DNA of 64,000 nt from an uncultured Desulfovibrio sp. (GTDB lineage: Bacteria; Desulfobacterota; Desulfovibrionia; Desulfovibrionales; Desulfovibrionaceae): assembly GCF_944324525.1 (NCBI RefSeq), contig NZ_CALUWS010000009.1:1-64000 (forward strand), in the 5' to 3' direction. Shown here in pieces: positions 63,523-64,000 of this stretch. The position numbers and the translations under genes were made by a program. The notes beneath the pieces are model-generated. The model saw nothing but the letters and a program-made list of their open reading frames with translations, was not told where the DNA came from and made no database searches. Position 1 is the first letter of the stretch; each line of letters starts with the position of its first letter.

Positions 63523-64000
63523 ATGCTTTCGCAGGCGTATAAAGACTATCACGGCAAGATCAATTTCGCCGTCAAGAACAATTCCCATACCCAGACCTTT
63601 CTTTTCCTTCAGGAACATTGCTCCAGCAAGGGGGTACGCCGGCCGCGGGTGCTGGAGATCGGCTGCAGCAGCGGCTACTTCAGCGCGGCCCTGCGGGACA
63701 ACGGCGTGTACGTCCACGGCGTCGAGCCTTTTTCCGATGAGGCGCTCCGGCATGGCCGGGTGGATGACTTCTTTTCCGGCACCGTGGAGGATTTTTGCGC
63801 GACAGCCCCGCAGGAGCTGCGTTATTCCTTTGATGCGGTCATCCTTGGCGATGTGCTTGAGCATCTGGCCGATCCGAAGGCCATGCTCGTTTCCCTTGGC
63901 GAGTTTTTGAAGGATGACGGCGTCATTCTGGCGTCCGTGCCGAACATCACCCATATCGGCATACGCACCATGCTGGCCGAGGGCATCTGGGATTACCAGA
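63523..64000 (+). CDS. Class I SAM-dependent methyltransferase (C-terminus outside window)
   Basis: The first 159 residues are visible. VLEIGCSSGYFSAALRDNGVYVHGVEP is the SAM-binding motif I with its acidic loop, and VILGDVLEHLADPKAML is motif II with the DVLEHL signature of Methyltransf_23-type enzymes. Such enzymes often act with glycosyltransferases on cell-surface glycans; context is cut off by the window edge. ATG 63523 follows AAGGACAGG. Confidence 0.82.
   Translation, partial: MLSQAYKDYHGKINFAVKNNSHTQTFLFLQEHCSSKGVRRPRVLEIGCSSGYFSAALRDNGVYVHGVEPFSDEALRHGRVDDFFSGTVEDFCATAPQELRYSFDAVILGDVLEHLADPKAMLVSLGEFLKDDGVILASVPNITHIGIRTMLAEGIWDYQ

Overview
The window is GC-rich chromosomal DNA carrying one complete integrated prophage. 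The chromosomal genes are a sigma-54 activator, hrpB, pyk with an HD-GYP gene, carB-carA, gpmI with rsfS, a phenylacetate-CoA ligase, a glycine/cysteine tRNA cluster, the [FeFe]-hydrogenase maturase hydG and a Tat-exported DUF362 protein. Together they point to an anaerobic deltaproteobacterium, most likely of the Desulfovibrionaceae. That assignment is inferred from gene content and base composition, not from a marker gene.

Layout. 1-4.6 kb: chromosome (secreted protein, sigma-54 activator, HrpB helicase, tRNA-Arg). 4.69-44.5 kb: a ~39.8-kb prophage inserted in the 3' end of tRNA-Arg(TCT), bounded by an exact 45-bp direct repeat. 44.5-64 kb: chromosome.

The prophage is a mosaic. It has a P4-like helicase and primase, a lambda-like packaging and head set (TerS, TerL, gpW, portal, a protease fused to the major capsid protein, a decoration protein), a lysis cassette, and a Mu/P2-like contractile tail (sheath, tube, a gpE-type -1 frameshift pair, tape measure, gp43-gp48-like baseplate, fibre). 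Accessory genes follow (cytosine methyltransferase, BrnT/BrnA, a DUF4041/GIY-YIG protein, a BRO-N protein, an OB-fold secreted protein), then the repressor/Cro-like switch, a CII-like regulator, small early genes and a tyrosine integrase. Despite the Mu-like tail it integrates site-specifically.

The most striking signal is a family of three paralogous non-coding elements in the prophage (about 8.54-8.80, 13.50-13.73 and 37.75-37.99 kb). Each has the same promoter-like spacing, a three-way-junction hairpin ending in a T-run, and a small hairpin whose loop is the exact reverse complement of an element-specific 'key'. The key occurs twice: at the predicted RNA 5' end, and overlapping the Shine-Dalgarno of the next small gene. 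Key and loop differ between the three elements in sequence and length (8, 6 and 7 nt) yet always match within an element. This looks like an undescribed self-addressed RNA switch or guide-like RNA.

Other notable features are a ~145-bp MITE-like repeat in four copies (one inside the prophage late operon), a recurrent ATGGTCCTG operator-like motif, an AT-rich candidate replication origin, a Shine-Dalgarno buried in a perfect 14-bp stem before the late operon, four CGGA boxes phased at exactly 10 bp, and several frameshift signatures.
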